A stretch of 43,322 nt of DNA from an uncultured Acetobacteraceae bacterium (GTDB lineage Bacteria > Pseudomonadota > Alphaproteobacteria > Acetobacterales > Acetobacteraceae), in NCBI GenBank assembly GCA_903907955.1, contig CAIVPZ010000107.1:1-43322 (forward strand), in the 5' to 3' direction. A program made the position numbers and the translations under genes. This document shows, piece by piece, positions 28,245 through 36,540 of this stretch; positions within the stretch are counted from its first letter, which is position 1, and each line of letters starts with the position of its first letter. The notes under the pieces were generated by a model. The model made no database searches, had not been told where the DNA came from, and saw only the letters and a list, made by a program, of their open reading frames with translations.

Positions 28245-28325
28245 CCGGTGATAAGGCGGCAGGCAACACCCTTTGGCGATAGCCACGCCCTGCATTTGAG
28301 GTTCCTGTGAAATGGCTTATCACGG
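28245..28325 (+). ncRNA. Candidate structured RNA (three-way-junction-like fold)
   Basis: A closing stem of eight consecutive pairs, GTGATAAG (28248-28255) with CTTATCAC (28316-28323), is extended by two more pairs beyond a bulge. It encloses two further helices: GCAGG/CCTGC (28259-28263 / 28289-28293), topped by TGGC-GATA-GCCA (28274-28285), and ATTT/AAAT (28294-28297 / 28310-28313). I match it to no known riboswitch or sRNA. It lies about 500 nt upstream of the PEP-CTERM gene. Strand is a guess. Chance pairing cannot be excluded. Confidence 0.3.
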
Positions 28326-28827
28326 AAATTTGATATCATTTTCCCATATCCAGCTTCAGGCGGCGCGCGAAAATCTGTTACATGACTCGAAATTGAGCGA
28401 CTCCATGGCGCGCTTCATCTCGATCCCGGGTTCGTTGGGGGTGGGGAGTCGGCGACAGGATTTTTGGTCGGCGCGTTGCGGGGCTTTGTGCAAAGGACCG
28501 GACTCATGAATAGTCGGATTTCCTCAGAAGCAACGCTGGCCGGGAGGTGCCGCACGCGCGGCGCTTCCGGTGAAAGAAGGGTGGCCGTTACTGCTTTTTT
28601 TCCTGTAAAGTTTTCAGCGGTCCAGGGCTATGCCTATGGGAGCATGGTGATGTGGCGTCCAGGTCAGTTCCCGTCATGTCGGGGCAACGGGGCTGGTGCC
28701 TATTTATGCTCTGATGGAAAAGAGCGAGCGGAACTGCCTTGGACATGGCGGGAACTTGCCCCGGAATTCGCGCGCTAACGTGCGAGGGAAATTTTCGGTC
28801 ACGCGACCACAAACGTAGAGAACTCAA

Positions 28828-29622
28828 ATGCGCAACACGAAAATTCTCGGGGGATACCAACTTCGCGGGGGGGCAGGAAGATCCCGGCAGGCCCGACGCA
28901 ACGCGGCTTTGGCAATCGGCGCGCTTCTGGGAGGAACAATTATCAGCAGCAGCGCACGCGCCGACGTGATCCTCCAATTCACCCAAACTAATGCAACCCA
29001 GAAAGTATTTGCATTCGCAACCGAGTCACTCCCAGGAGTTTACAATACAACGTTCAGCGCCACCAATATATTAGTTAATATTCAGCCGATCGCCGCTCCA
29101 GTTTCAATTCCGGTGTACGGATATTTGAATTTTACTTTTCATAGCACCAGTGCGGCAAATGCGCAAGAGTTGCAGATTAGTCCAGGCCCGCCACCAATAT
29201 ATGTCTTGATCGTTCAGCAAAATTTCAATGGGGATTTTTATATATCAAGTTTGCCGGGCAAGGCTGGAATTTATTACTTAAGCGGTACCGCAATTGACTT
29301 TGCCTTTGGTTTTTCGTCATCGTTTACGCTTCAAGCGTCCACGCCGCCTGACGAGAATGTGGTATTTTCGTCCGACGTGATTCCGGCCAACGAGCTCGGC
29401 ACCCCCCGCGGCCTCGCCTTCGGTTTCTCGTCCGTCACCCCTGCATTGAACATCGTCGGCACCGGTCCTGGCGCGTCGATCGCGAACTTCCAAGCCAACG
29501 TCGTCCTCACTGCCTCCGCTGACACGATCCCGGAGCCAACCAGCCTGGCTCTGCTCGGCACCTGTCTGTTCGGCCTCGGCCTGCTGTCCCCGCGGCGCCG
29601 GCCGCTTGCTGCCCCTGGCTAG
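28828..29622 (+). CDS. PEP-CTERM sorting-domain exported protein
   Basis: 264 aa. After a basic N-terminus, a hydrophobic signal segment (AALAIGALLGGTIISSSARA) leads to a beta-rich body. The C-terminus is a classic PEP-CTERM signal: IPEPTSLALLGTCLFGLGLL followed by SPRRRP, i.e. the PEP motif, a hydrophobic helix and a basic tail. Such proteins are anchored or released by an exosortase (EpsH/XrtA type) and often relate to exopolysaccharide or biofilm. No exosortase is in the window. The first two thirds are AT-rich with codons rare elsewhere here (ATA, TTA, AAT), while the last quarter is GC-rich, suggesting a mosaic or recently acquired gene. The start is the ATG at 28828; its ribosome-binding site is weak. 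Confidence 0.85.
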   Translation: MRNTKILGGYQLRGGAGRSRQARRNAALAIGALLGGTIISSSARADVILQFTQTNATQKVFAFATESLPGVYNTTFSATNILVNIQPIAAPVSIPVYGYLNFTFHSTSAANAQELQISPGPPPIYVLIVQQNFNGDFYISSLPGKAGIYYLSGTAIDFAFGFSSSFTLQASTPPDENVVFSSDVIPANELGTPRGLAFGFSSVTPALNIVGTGPGASIANFQANVVLTASADTIPEPTSLALLGTCLFGLGLLSPRRRPLAAPG

Positions 29623-29629
29623 ATAAGCC

Positions 29630-29643
29630 GCCCCGAAAGGGGC
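29630..29643 (+). terminator. Short hairpin after the PEP-CTERM gene
   Basis: GCCCC-GAAA-GGGGC, a 5-bp GC stem closed by a stable GAAA tetraloop, 8 nt after the TAG stop. No T run follows, so termination is only likely, not certain. Confidence 0.45.
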
Positions 29644-29854
29644 CGCCTTGCGTCCGGCCCAGGGGGAAAGCCGCCGCGCTTTCACTGGGCGTTGAGGGTC
29701 GGGCTTCGATCAACAACCGCATCCTGCGCGTAACACCTCCTGGCAACGGTCCGGACAAACGGGACGCGCTTCCGCTTGCCCTGACGGTCTTGCTTGTCCC
29801 CGATTGCCCGATGGCCGGCACCCGTCTAGCGTAGCCGGCGGCACGGAGGAAAGC

Positions 29855-31156
29855 ATGAGCCAGGCAACAATCCCGCATGAGGATTTCGCCACGATGCGGC
29901 ACCGGATCGCATCGATCTTCGGCGGGTCGATCGGCAATCTGATCGAGTGGTATGATTTCTACGTCTATAATTTCTTTGCCCTGTACTTTGCCAAATCCTT
30001 CTTTCCCAATGTCAGCCCGACCGTGCAGTTGCTCAACACCTTCGGCATCTATGCGCTGGGCTTCCTGATCCGGCCGGTTGGCGGCTGGGTGCTGGGCGCC
30101 TATGCCGACCGCGCCGGACGCCGCGCGGCGCTGACGCTGTCGATATTGATGATGTGCTTCGGCTCGCTGCTGATTGCCGTCGCGCCGGTCTATGCCAATG
30201 TCGGCATCTGGGCGCCGGTGCTGCTGCTGGCGGCACGGCTGATCCAGGGGCTTTCGCTCGGCGGCGAATACGGCATTTCGGCGACCTATCTGAGCGAGAT
30301 CGCCATCTCCCGCCACCGCGGCTTCTACAGCAGCTTCCAGTACGTCACGCTGATCGGCGGGCAGGTGCTCGGCAGCCTGACGCTGCTGATCATGCAGCAG
30401 GCATACGCTCCCGCCGAACTGGAAGCCTGGGCCTGGCGGGTGCCGTTCGCCATCGGCGCCGCCTGCGCGCTGTTCGGCCTGTATCTGCGGGTCAACCTGC
30501 AGGAAACCGACCAGTTCATCCGCGCCAGCCGCGCGGAACGACGCGGCGCGCTGACGGCGTTGCTGCGCCATCCGGCGCAGGTGCTGCTGGTGTTCGGCCT
30601 GACCATGGGCGGCACCACCGCCTTCTACACCTACACCACCTACATGCCGGCCTTCCTGACCAACACCGTCCACCTCACCCGCGACCAGGCGACGCAGATC
30701 TCGTTCATCACGCTGGTGCTGTATGCGCTGATGCAGCCGCTGGCCGGGGCGATCTCGGACCGCATCGGCCGCCGGCCGGTGCTGATGTGGTTCGGCATCC
30801 TCGGCACGCTGTGCACGGTGCCGATCATGACCGCGCTTGCCGGCACGCATAGCTACCTCACGGCGCTGCTGCTGGTGCTCGCGGCGCTGGTCATCGTCAC
30901 CGGCTACACCTCGATCAATGCCGTGGTGAAGGCCGAGCTGTTCCCCGCCTCGGTGCGCGCGCTTGGCGTGGGGCTGCCCTATGCGCTCGCGGTGTCGATC
31001 TTCGGCGGCACGGCGCCCTATATCGCGCTGTGGTTCAAGAACGAAGGGATCGAGCAGGCGTTCTACTGGTATGTCACCGCGCTGATCTTCGGCTCGTTCC
31101 TGGTCTATGCCCTGATGGCCGACACCAAATACACCTCGCGCATCGACCGCGACTGA
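29855..31156 (+). CDS. MFS transporter, metabolite:H+ symporter (MHS) family
   Basis: 433-aa inner-membrane permease with 12 predicted helices. MHS-family marks are the opening IFGGSIGNLIEWYDFYVYNFFALYFA, GFLIRPVGGWVLGAYADRAGRR, RLIQGLSLGGEYGISATYLSE and LSDRIGRRP-like AISDRIGRRPVLM. The closest characterised relatives are alpha-ketoglutarate permease (KgtP) and similar organic-acid symporters; the substrate here is not certain. The ATG at 29855 has GGAGGAAA upstream, while the open frame from 29804 has none. Confidence 0.9.
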   Translation: MSQATIPHEDFATMRHRIASIFGGSIGNLIEWYDFYVYNFFALYFAKSFFPNVSPTVQLLNTFGIYALGFLIRPVGGWVLGAYADRAGRRAALTLSILMMCFGSLLIAVAPVYANVGIWAPVLLLAARLIQGLSLGGEYGISATYLSEIAISRHRGFYSSFQYVTLIGGQVLGSLTLLIMQQAYAPAELEAWAWRVPFAIGAACALFGLYLRVNLQETDQFIRASRAERRGALTALLRHPAQVLLVFGLTMGGTTAFYTYTTYMPAFLTNTVHLTRDQATQISFITLVLYALMQPLAGAISDRIGRRPVLMWFGILGTLCTVPIMTALAGTHSYLTALLLVLAALVIVTGYTSINAVVKAELFPASVRALGVGLPYALAVSIFGGTAPYIALWFKNEGIEQAFYWYVTALIFGSFLVYALMADTKYTSRIDRD

Positions 31157-31166
31157 AGCGCGCCAC

Positions 31167-31192
31167 GCGCCGCCGGCACCACCCGGCGGCGC
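31167..31192. terminator. Bidirectional hairpin between convergent genes
   Basis: Perfect 10-bp stem GCGCCGCCGG / CCGGCGGCGC with a 6-nt loop, between the permease stop and the DUF2934 gene stop. Probably terminates from both sides; there is no T run. Confidence 0.55.
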
Positions 31193-31215
31193 TCAGCGCG
31201 CCGGCAGACGCGCGC

Positions 31216-31449
31216 TCAGCCTTTCTTGCGCGCCGGGGCAGCCTGGGGCGGCGCGGGAGCCGCCTGTGCCGCCGCGTCCGCGGGCGCCGGGGCCTCTGCT
31301 TCGGCCTCCTCCGGCGGGCGCGGCTCGGCGGTCAGAATCTCCAGGGCGGTGTACCAGAATTCATCCGCCCGCCCCTCAGGGCAGCCGGCCTCCTCCCACA
31401 GGCGATAGGCGAGCTCCCGCAGGCCATGCTCATGCTCGTGCTCGGACAT
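31216..31449 (-). CDS. DUF2934 domain protein
   Basis: 77 aa. The N-terminal half (HGLRELAYRLWEEAGCPEGRADEFWYTALEIL) is the DUF2934 domain, a short helical module of unknown function common in alphaproteobacteria. The tail is Ala/Pro/Glu-rich low-complexity sequence ending in ARKKG. Start ATG 31447-31449 with AGGAGAA upstream. The alternative upstream Met at 31515 lacks such a site. It begins with a His-Glu-rich MSEHEHEHG, which might bind metal, but this is speculation. Confidence 0.85.
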   Translation of the reverse strand: MSEHEHEHGLRELAYRLWEEAGCPEGRADEFWYTALEILTAEPRPPEEAEAEAPAPADAAAQAAPAPPQAAPARKKG

Positions 31450-31554
31450 CGTTGCTCGTTCTCCTCGTTCAGCGGTGGGCGAAACGGTTCCGGTTGGATC
31501 GCGGCGAGCATGCACCGGAAAGCCCGGCGGTTCCAGGTGCCCGGCCTGCCGCCG

Positions 31555-32664
31555 TCAGAACGTCACCACCGAGCGGATGCTCTCGCCGCGGCGCATCAGC
31601 TCGAACCCCTCATTGATGCGCTCGAACGGCAGTACATGGGTGATCAGGTCGTCGATGTTGATGCGCCCCTCCATGTACCAATCGACGATGCGCGGCACGT
31701 CGGTGCGTCCGCGCGCGCCGCCGAACGCGGTGCCCATCCACACCCGGCCGGTGACCAGCTGGAACGGCCGGGTGGAGATTTCCTGCCCGGCGCCGGCGAC
31801 GCCGATGATGACGCTCCTGCCCCAGCCGCGATGGGCGCATTCCAGCGCCTGGCGCATCAGCGCCGGATTGCCGACGCATTCGAAGCTGTAGTCGGCGCCG
31901 CCCTTTGTCAGGTTGACCAGACAGGACACCAGGTCGCCCTCGACCTCGCGCGGATTGACAAAATCGGTCATGCCGAATTTTTCCGCGATGGCGCGGCGGC
32001 CGGGGTTGATGTCCACGCCGACGATCTGCGCGGCGCCGACCATGCGCAGCCCCTGAATCACATTCAGCCCGATGCCGCCGAGGCCGAACACCACGGCACG
32101 CGCCCCCGCCTCGACCTTCGCCGTGTTGATGACGGCGCCGATGCCGGTGGTGACGCCGCAGCCGATGTAGCAGACCTTCTCGAACGGCGCGTCGGCGCGG
32201 ATTTTCGCCAGCGCGATTTCCGGCAGCACGGTGAAGTTGGCGAAGGTCGAAGTGCCCATGTAGTGGTAGATCGGCGCCCCATCACAGGAAAACCGGCTGG
32301 AGCCGTCCGGCATCACGCCTTTGCCCTGGGTTGCCCTTAACGTAATGCAGAGATTTGTCTTGCGGCTGAGGCAGTATTCGCACTGCCGGCATTCCGGCGT
32401 GTAGAGCGGAATGACATGATCGCCCGGCTTCAGGCTGGTGACGTCCCTGCCCACCTCGACCACCACCCCGGCGCCCTCATGGCCGAGGATGGCCGGAAAA
32501 ATCCCTTCCGGATCGGCGCCGGAGAGGGTGAATTCGTCGGTATGGCAGATGCCGGTGGCCTTGATTTCCACCAGCACCTCGCCGGCACGCGGGCCTTCGA
32601 GATCGACTGTCTCCAGGCTGAGCGGCGCACCGGCAGCGCGGGCGACGGCGGCGCGGGTTTTCAT
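31555..32664 (-). CDS. frmA: S-(hydroxymethyl)glutathione dehydrogenase / class III alcohol dehydrogenase
   Basis: 369-aa zinc- and NAD-dependent enzyme that oxidises S-hydroxymethylglutathione in formaldehyde detoxification and also reduces S-nitrosoglutathione. The catalytic zinc ligands are in TGICHTDEFTLSG and ILGHEGAGVV. The structural zinc Cys set is CRQCEYCLSRKTNLC. The class III marks TRGKGVMPDG-like ATQGKGVMPDGSSRF and CGVTTGIGAV are present, as is the Rossmann GLGGIGLNVIQG. Length is exactly that of the family. Start ATG 32662-32664. No frmB (S-formylglutathione hydrolase) is adjacent. Confidence 0.95.
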   Translation of the reverse strand: MKTRAAVARAAGAPLSLETVDLEGPRAGEVLVEIKATGICHTDEFTLSGADPEGIFPAILGHEGAGVVVEVGRDVTSLKPGDHVIPLYTPECRQCEYCLSRKTNLCITLRATQGKGVMPDGSSRFSCDGAPIYHYMGTSTFANFTVLPEIALAKIRADAPFEKVCYIGCGVTTGIGAVINTAKVEAGARAVVFGLGGIGLNVIQGLRMVGAAQIVGVDINPGRRAIAEKFGMTDFVNPREVEGDLVSCLVNLTKGGADYSFECVGNPALMRQALECAHRGWGRSVIIGVAGAGQEISTRPFQLVTGRVWMGTAFGGARGRTDVPRIVDWYMEGRINIDDLITHVLPFERINEGFELMRRGESIRSVVTF

Positions 32665-33004
32665 GGCTTGGGTCTCCGTCCAGGCGATGGGATGCATGGT
32701 GCGGGGGATGCGGGCGGGGGGCAAGCGGGGGGATGGGGGCCAGCGGTTCTCCATGCGACCGGGTCGCGCGCTCATTGAACGTGCGCGGGTGCCTGGTCAG
32801 GCGTTTGCGGTGAACTGCCCGACTGCCCCGGGGCCTTCTGCTGGACGACCAATCACCGCCGCAACCTGCGCGGCATGATCGGCGCGCTCTGCGGAGCTGC
32901 CGCAAGCGCCGGCCGGCGCACCCGCAAAACCGTCTGCGCGTAGCGGGCTGATTGGTTGGTAAGCGGGAACCGGATTTCGATCCATGTGCCGCCGGCCCGC
33001 TTAC
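32665..33004. other. Intergenic region upstream of the alcohol dehydrogenase
   Basis: About 340 nt without a supported gene. Its right end is the inverted repeat that terminates the helicase gene (32958-33005). A promoter for the dehydrogenase should lie here but no clear boxes are seen. Confidence 0.55.
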
Positions 33005-33005
33005 C
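32958..33005 (-). terminator. Inverted repeat overlapping the helicase stop
   Basis: Perfect 10-bp stem GGTAAGCGGG (32958-32967) / CCCGCTTACC (32996-33005) with a 28-nt loop that can itself pair partly (CCGG/CCGG). The outer arm touches the stop codon of the helicase gene. Likely a terminator. Confidence 0.55.
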
Positions 33006-35458
33006 TACCCAAACAGCCGCCCCTGCTTTGGCGGCGGCGGCCCGGCCGGGCCCATCGCCTCGGCCACCAGTTCCGCCTCGGCGAGCAGATCGTCGTCGCT
33101 GTCCTCGCGGCGCACGCTTTCGCGGCCGATTTCCAGCAGCACCGGCACCGCCAGCGGCGAGACGCGCGCCAGCACCATGTGCCGGATGCGCCCGTGCACC
33201 CGCCCGAGCAGGCCGGCGATCCGTCCCACATCGGTCAGGCCGCCGGCCGCATCCGCGCGGGTGGCGCGCAGCAGGATATGGTCCGGCTGGTGGCGGCGCA
33301 GCACGTTGTAGATAAGGTCGGAATTCACCGTCACCTGCCGGCGCGATTTCTCCGCCCCCGGGTGGTGCCGCGCGATCAGCCCGGCGATCACCGCCACGTT
33401 GCGGAAGGTTCGCCGCAGCATGGAGCTTTCCGCCATCCACGCTTCCAGGTCGTCGCCCAGCAGATCCGGCTCGAACAGCCGCGCCACCCCGGTGGGTTCG
33501 CGCGCCGACCAGCAGGCCAGCACGTAATCGGTGGCGACGAACCCCAGCGGCGCCATGCCGAATCGTTCCATCCGGCGGGTCACCAGCATGCCCAGCGTCT
33601 GGTGGGCGTTGCGTCCCTCGAAGCAGTAGGCGACGAGATAGAAACGATCGCCGCGCGGGAAGGTTTCCACCAGCAGATCGTCGCGACCCGGCAGGCGGGA
33701 GCACGCCTTCTGCAAGGCCAGCCATTCCTGCACCGGTGCGGGAAAGGCGCCCCAGTTGGCGGCGTTCTGCAGCATGCCGCGCACCCGGTCGGCCAGATGG
33801 GTGGAGAGCGGCAGGCGTCCGCCGGCATAGGCCGGCACCTTCGGCTCGCCGCTGCCGCCGTCCGCCACTTCGCATACCGTCTCGCGCAGCCGCAGGAAGC
33901 GCAGCAGGCGGCCCGCAAAGACAAAGGAGTCGCCGGGGCTGAGCATGTTGACGAAATACTCTTCCACTTCGCCCAGCGTCCCGCCGCCGCGCCCGGCATA
34001 GCGCACCTTCAGCAGCGGCTCTTCCACGATGGTGCCGATATTCATGCGGTGCTGCCGGGCGATGCGCTCGGACCGCACATGCAGCCGCCCCTCGGCGTCG
34101 CGGAACAGCCTGCGGTAGGTTTCGTAGGCGGCGAGCGCGTAGCCGCCGGTTTCCACAAACGCCAGCACATCAGCGAAATCCCGCCGCGACAACGCCGCAT
34201 ACGGCGCCGCGCAACGCACCTCATGATACAGCGCATCGGGCAGCACCGGCCCGGCGCAGGCCAGGCCCAGCACGTGCTGCGCCAGCACGTCGAGGCCGCC
34301 CGGCCGCGGCGGTTCGCCGTCGCGCTCGCCGGCGGCGACGCCCTGGATGGCGGCCTCGCATTCCAGCACCTCGAACCGGTTGGCCGGCACCAGCAGGGCG
34401 CGGCTGGGTTCGTCCATGCGGTGGTTGGCGCGGCCGACCCGTTGCAGCAGCCGGCTGATCCCCTTGGGGGCGCCGACCTGGATCACCTGGTCCACCCCGC
34501 CCCAGTCGATGCCGAGATCGAGCGAGGAGGTCGCCACCACCGCCCGCAGCCGCCCCTCGGCCATCGCCTGCTCCACCCGGCGGCGCTGCTCCGGCTCCAG
34601 GCTGCCATGATGGATGGCGATCGGCAGGGTGGTGTCGTTCAGCTTCCACAGTTCCTGAAACAGCAGCTCGGCCTGGGCGCGGGTGTTGACGAACACGATG
34701 GTCATGCCGGCGGCGCGGATGCGCGCCAGGATTTCCGGCGCGGCGGACAGGGCCATGTGCCCCGACCAGGGCAGCCGGCCGGCCGGTAGCAGCATGGTGA
34801 TCTCCGGCGGCGCCCCGCCGGTGACTTCGATCAGTTCCACGTCATGCAAGCTGGCCTCGCGCGCCACATAGGCCAGCAGCGGCGCCCGGTGCGCCACCGT
34901 CGCCGACAGCCCGATCCGCCGCGCCGCCGGCGCCAGCAGCGCCAGCCGGGCGAGACACAGGGCAAGCTGGTCGCCGCGTTTGTTGCCGGCCAGCGCGTGC
35001 ACCTCATCCAGCACGATCGCCGACAGGGGGGCGAACTGCGCCGCCGCCTCGGGCATGGACAGCAGCACGGCCAGGCTTTCGGGGGTGGTGAGCAGGATGT
35101 TGGGCGGCGCCTCGCGCTGCCGGCGGCGTTGTTCCGCCGGGGTGTCGCCGGTTCGGGTGTCGATGGTGATATCCAATGACAATTCGGCAACCGGGCGCAT
35201 CAGGTTGCGCGCGATGTCGCTGGCCAGCGCCTTCAGCGGGCTGACATACAGCGTATGCAGGCCGGCGCGCGGGGCGGCGTGCAGTTCCACCAAACTGGGC
35301 AGGAAGCCGGCGAGGGTCTTGCCGCCGCCGGTCGGGGCGATCAGCAGGGCGGAGCGGCCGGCGCGGGCGGCGGCGAGCACCCGCAGCTGGTGCGGCCGCG
35401 GCGTCCAGCCCTGGCGGGTGAACCAGGCGGCGAAGGGATCCGAAAAACATCCCGCCAT
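33005..35458 (-). CDS. Ligase-associated DEXH-box helicase (Lhr-like)
   Basis: 817 aa from the ATG at 35456-35458; an ATG at 35498-35500 would add 14 residues but leaves only 20 nt to the next divergent frame. Helicase motifs are Walker A LIAPTGGGKTLAGF, motif II IVLDEVHAL, motif III RIGLSATV, FVNTRAQAELLFQELW and VVATSSLDLGIDWG with LLQRVGRANHR. The long C-terminal Lhr-core region and the family wording identify the 'ligase-associated DNA damage response DEXH helicase', which elsewhere is co-encoded with a DNA ligase, an exonuclease and a phosphoesterase (PdeM). None of these partners is next to it here, which is unusual. Confidence 0.93.
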   Translation of the reverse strand: MAGCFSDPFAAWFTRQGWTPRPHQLRVLAAARAGRSALLIAPTGGGKTLAGFLPSLVELHAAPRAGLHTLYVSPLKALASDIARNLMRPVAELSLDITIDTRTGDTPAEQRRRQREAPPNILLTTPESLAVLLSMPEAAAQFAPLSAIVLDEVHALAGNKRGDQLALCLARLALLAPAARRIGLSATVAHRAPLLAYVAREASLHDVELIEVTGGAPPEITMLLPAGRLPWSGHMALSAAPEILARIRAAGMTIVFVNTRAQAELLFQELWKLNDTTLPIAIHHGSLEPEQRRRVEQAMAEGRLRAVVATSSLDLGIDWGGVDQVIQVGAPKGISRLLQRVGRANHRMDEPSRALLVPANRFEVLECEAAIQGVAAGERDGEPPRPGGLDVLAQHVLGLACAGPVLPDALYHEVRCAAPYAALSRRDFADVLAFVETGGYALAAYETYRRLFRDAEGRLHVRSERIARQHRMNIGTIVEEPLLKVRYAGRGGGTLGEVEEYFVNMLSPGDSFVFAGRLLRFLRLRETVCEVADGGSGEPKVPAYAGGRLPLSTHLADRVRGMLQNAANWGAFPAPVQEWLALQKACSRLPGRDDLLVETFPRGDRFYLVAYCFEGRNAHQTLGMLVTRRMERFGMAPLGFVATDYVLACWSAREPTGVARLFEPDLLGDDLEAWMAESSMLRRTFRNVAVIAGLIARHHPGAEKSRRQVTVNSDLIYNVLRRHQPDHILLRATRADAAGGLTDVGRIAGLLGRVHGRIRHMVLARVSPLAVPVLLEIGRESVRREDSDDDLLAEAELVAEAMGPAGPPPPKQGRLFG

Positions 35459-35571
35459 GTTGAGCTGAATAATCGCTTTGAGCGCCGGGGGGAAGTGCAT
35501 ATTCCACTTGTGAGATCGTGATGGGTACGTTAGTTACAACCCAACGTAATTCTTTAGGGAGGAGACCGCGT

Positions 35572-36321
35572 ATGACCGCCGTCAACGCCGTTGGGCGCCG
35601 TCCGGCCATGGGCCTCGCCGCAAACACCAACGGAATCCTGAATATGTCGCCCATCAACGGCGCCTCGCGCCGTCCCGGGGTCGGACTCATCGCCGCTACC
35701 ACGGACGTTCTGAAAACCGCCGCCCTCAACGCCATCCGGCGCGAACCGGGAATCGGCGTCGTCTCCGTCACGACCGAAATCGTGAAGGCCCCGTTCGCCT
35801 TCGGTTCGGCCCAGGAGCAACGCCCGGTCGAGCTGGGTCAGGCCTACCTCATCGAAGCCGGGGCACTGTTCCTGGCAACAACCCTGCTGGCCGTGCTCAG
35901 CTCCCTGGTCTGGCCGGACCATACGCTGGCGCTGGCACAGGCCGTGCTGATCGGCCTGGTGCTGCTGGCACTGGCAGCGGGTAACGGGGTGGCGCTGGCC
36001 TTCGCGCAATTCTCCGGCAGCTATGTCGACACCAGCGAACTGGCTTCCGCCGCCCGATACGGCGCCGGGTTCAGCCTGGTGCTGCTCTCGGTGTTCAATG
36101 TCGTCGGGACGCTCGGCTCGGCCCTGGTGCCGGACTACAGCGGCTCGGTGTTCGAAACCCTGACCGTGCTCAGCGGCATGGGTGTGGTGCTGTCCGCCGC
36201 CTTCGTGCTGGTCGAATGGCCACGCCGCATCCTCGGGCTGGACGAGGGCGCCTATTATACCGCCGTCGGCGGGCTGTTCCTCGTGGCTGGGCTGGTGGTG
36301 AAGGCGATTGGCGTCGCCTGA
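35572..36321 (+). CDS. Membrane protein with three N-terminal sequence repeats
   Basis: 249 aa, not recognised. The start at ATG 35572 is chosen because of GGGAGGAG ending 7-8 nt upstream. Residues 1-75 hold three related units of about 25 residues with cores VGRRPAMGLAANTNGIL, ASRRPGVGLIAATTDVL and IRREPGIGVVSVTTEIV. A consensus would be NA-x-RRPG-x-GL-x-A-x-TT-x-(I/V)L. After EQRPVELGQAYLIEAG come about five hydrophobic helices (for example LFLATTLLAVLSSLVWP, AVLIGLVLLALAAGNGVAL and TAVGGLFLVAGLVVKAIGV). The N-terminal repeats are probably cytoplasmic. It is divergent from the helicase across 113 nt. No function is proposed. Confidence 0.8.
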   Translation: MTAVNAVGRRPAMGLAANTNGILNMSPINGASRRPGVGLIAATTDVLKTAALNAIRREPGIGVVSVTTEIVKAPFAFGSAQEQRPVELGQAYLIEAGALFLATTLLAVLSSLVWPDHTLALAQAVLIGLVLLALAAGNGVALAFAQFSGSYVDTSELASAARYGAGFSLVLLSVFNVVGTLGSALVPDYSGSVFETLTVLSGMGVVLSAAFVLVEWPRRILGLDEGAYYTAVGGLFLVAGLVVKAIGVA

Positions 36322-36326
36322 GAGTT

Positions 36327-36397
36327 TGAAAAAGAATGCCCGCAAGCCGCCGAACGATGACGGAAAACTCAATGATGTCAGCGGGCGTTCTTTTTCA
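36327..36397. terminator. Long inverted-repeat terminator
   Basis: A 17-bp stem, TGAAAAAGAATGCCCGC (36327-36343) with GCGGGCGTTCTTTTTCA (36381-36397), contains one G-U wobble and encloses a 37-nt loop. The A run and T run at the stem base suit an intrinsic terminator for the membrane-protein gene, whose stop is 5 nt upstream. The loop is unusually large. Confidence 0.75.
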
Positions 36398-36412
36398 AGT
36401 TCGATTGTTTTT

Positions 36413-36520
36413 CAAGCTCTGAGCGGATCGCCGGGGGTGGCCCCCGGCTTTCTGGATTCTCGGCAGTCGCAAACAAGGTAAGGCCAGCGTGCTGCCCTGG
36501 ACCCGCAAGGGGGCAATCCC
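36413..36520 (+). repeat. Dispersed GC-rich hairpin repeat, copy 7
   Basis: Starts CAAGCTCTGAGCG like copy 6, then a hairpin GCCGGGGG-TGG-CCCCCGGC (about 36430-36448). After a degenerate stretch comes AAGGCCAGCGTGCTGCCCTGG-ACCC, matching the AGCAAGGCCAGGGCGCTGCC portion of copy 2. The last hairpin (GGGGGC) is decayed. Confidence 0.65.
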
Positions 36521-36540
36521 GAGCGACGCCTGTATCCCGC

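Larger units (their letters stand above)
27774..28827. other. Gene-poor 1-kb region with repeat copy 6 and AT-rich right half
   Basis: No ORF here has a convincing ribosome-binding site or recognisable protein sequence. The left part holds the dispersed repeat at 27899-27973; a possible structured RNA lies at 28245-28325. From about 28130 the composition becomes clearly more AT-rich than the surrounding chromosome and stays so into the PEP-CTERM gene. The ORFs at 28312-28509 and 28464-28778 are open but unlike known proteins and are not called. Confidence 0.6.

Noticed and set aside
28754-28768. Sigma-54-like TGGCGGGAACTTGC upstream of the PEP-CTERM gene
   Set aside because: The GG-to-GC spacing is one base shorter than required for RpoN promoters and the -24 box is weak, although sigma-54 control of PEP-CTERM genes is known elsewhere.
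28464-28778. 104-codon ORF in the gene-poor region
   Set aside because: No ribosome-binding site, no recognisable domain and mixed composition; not supported as a gene.
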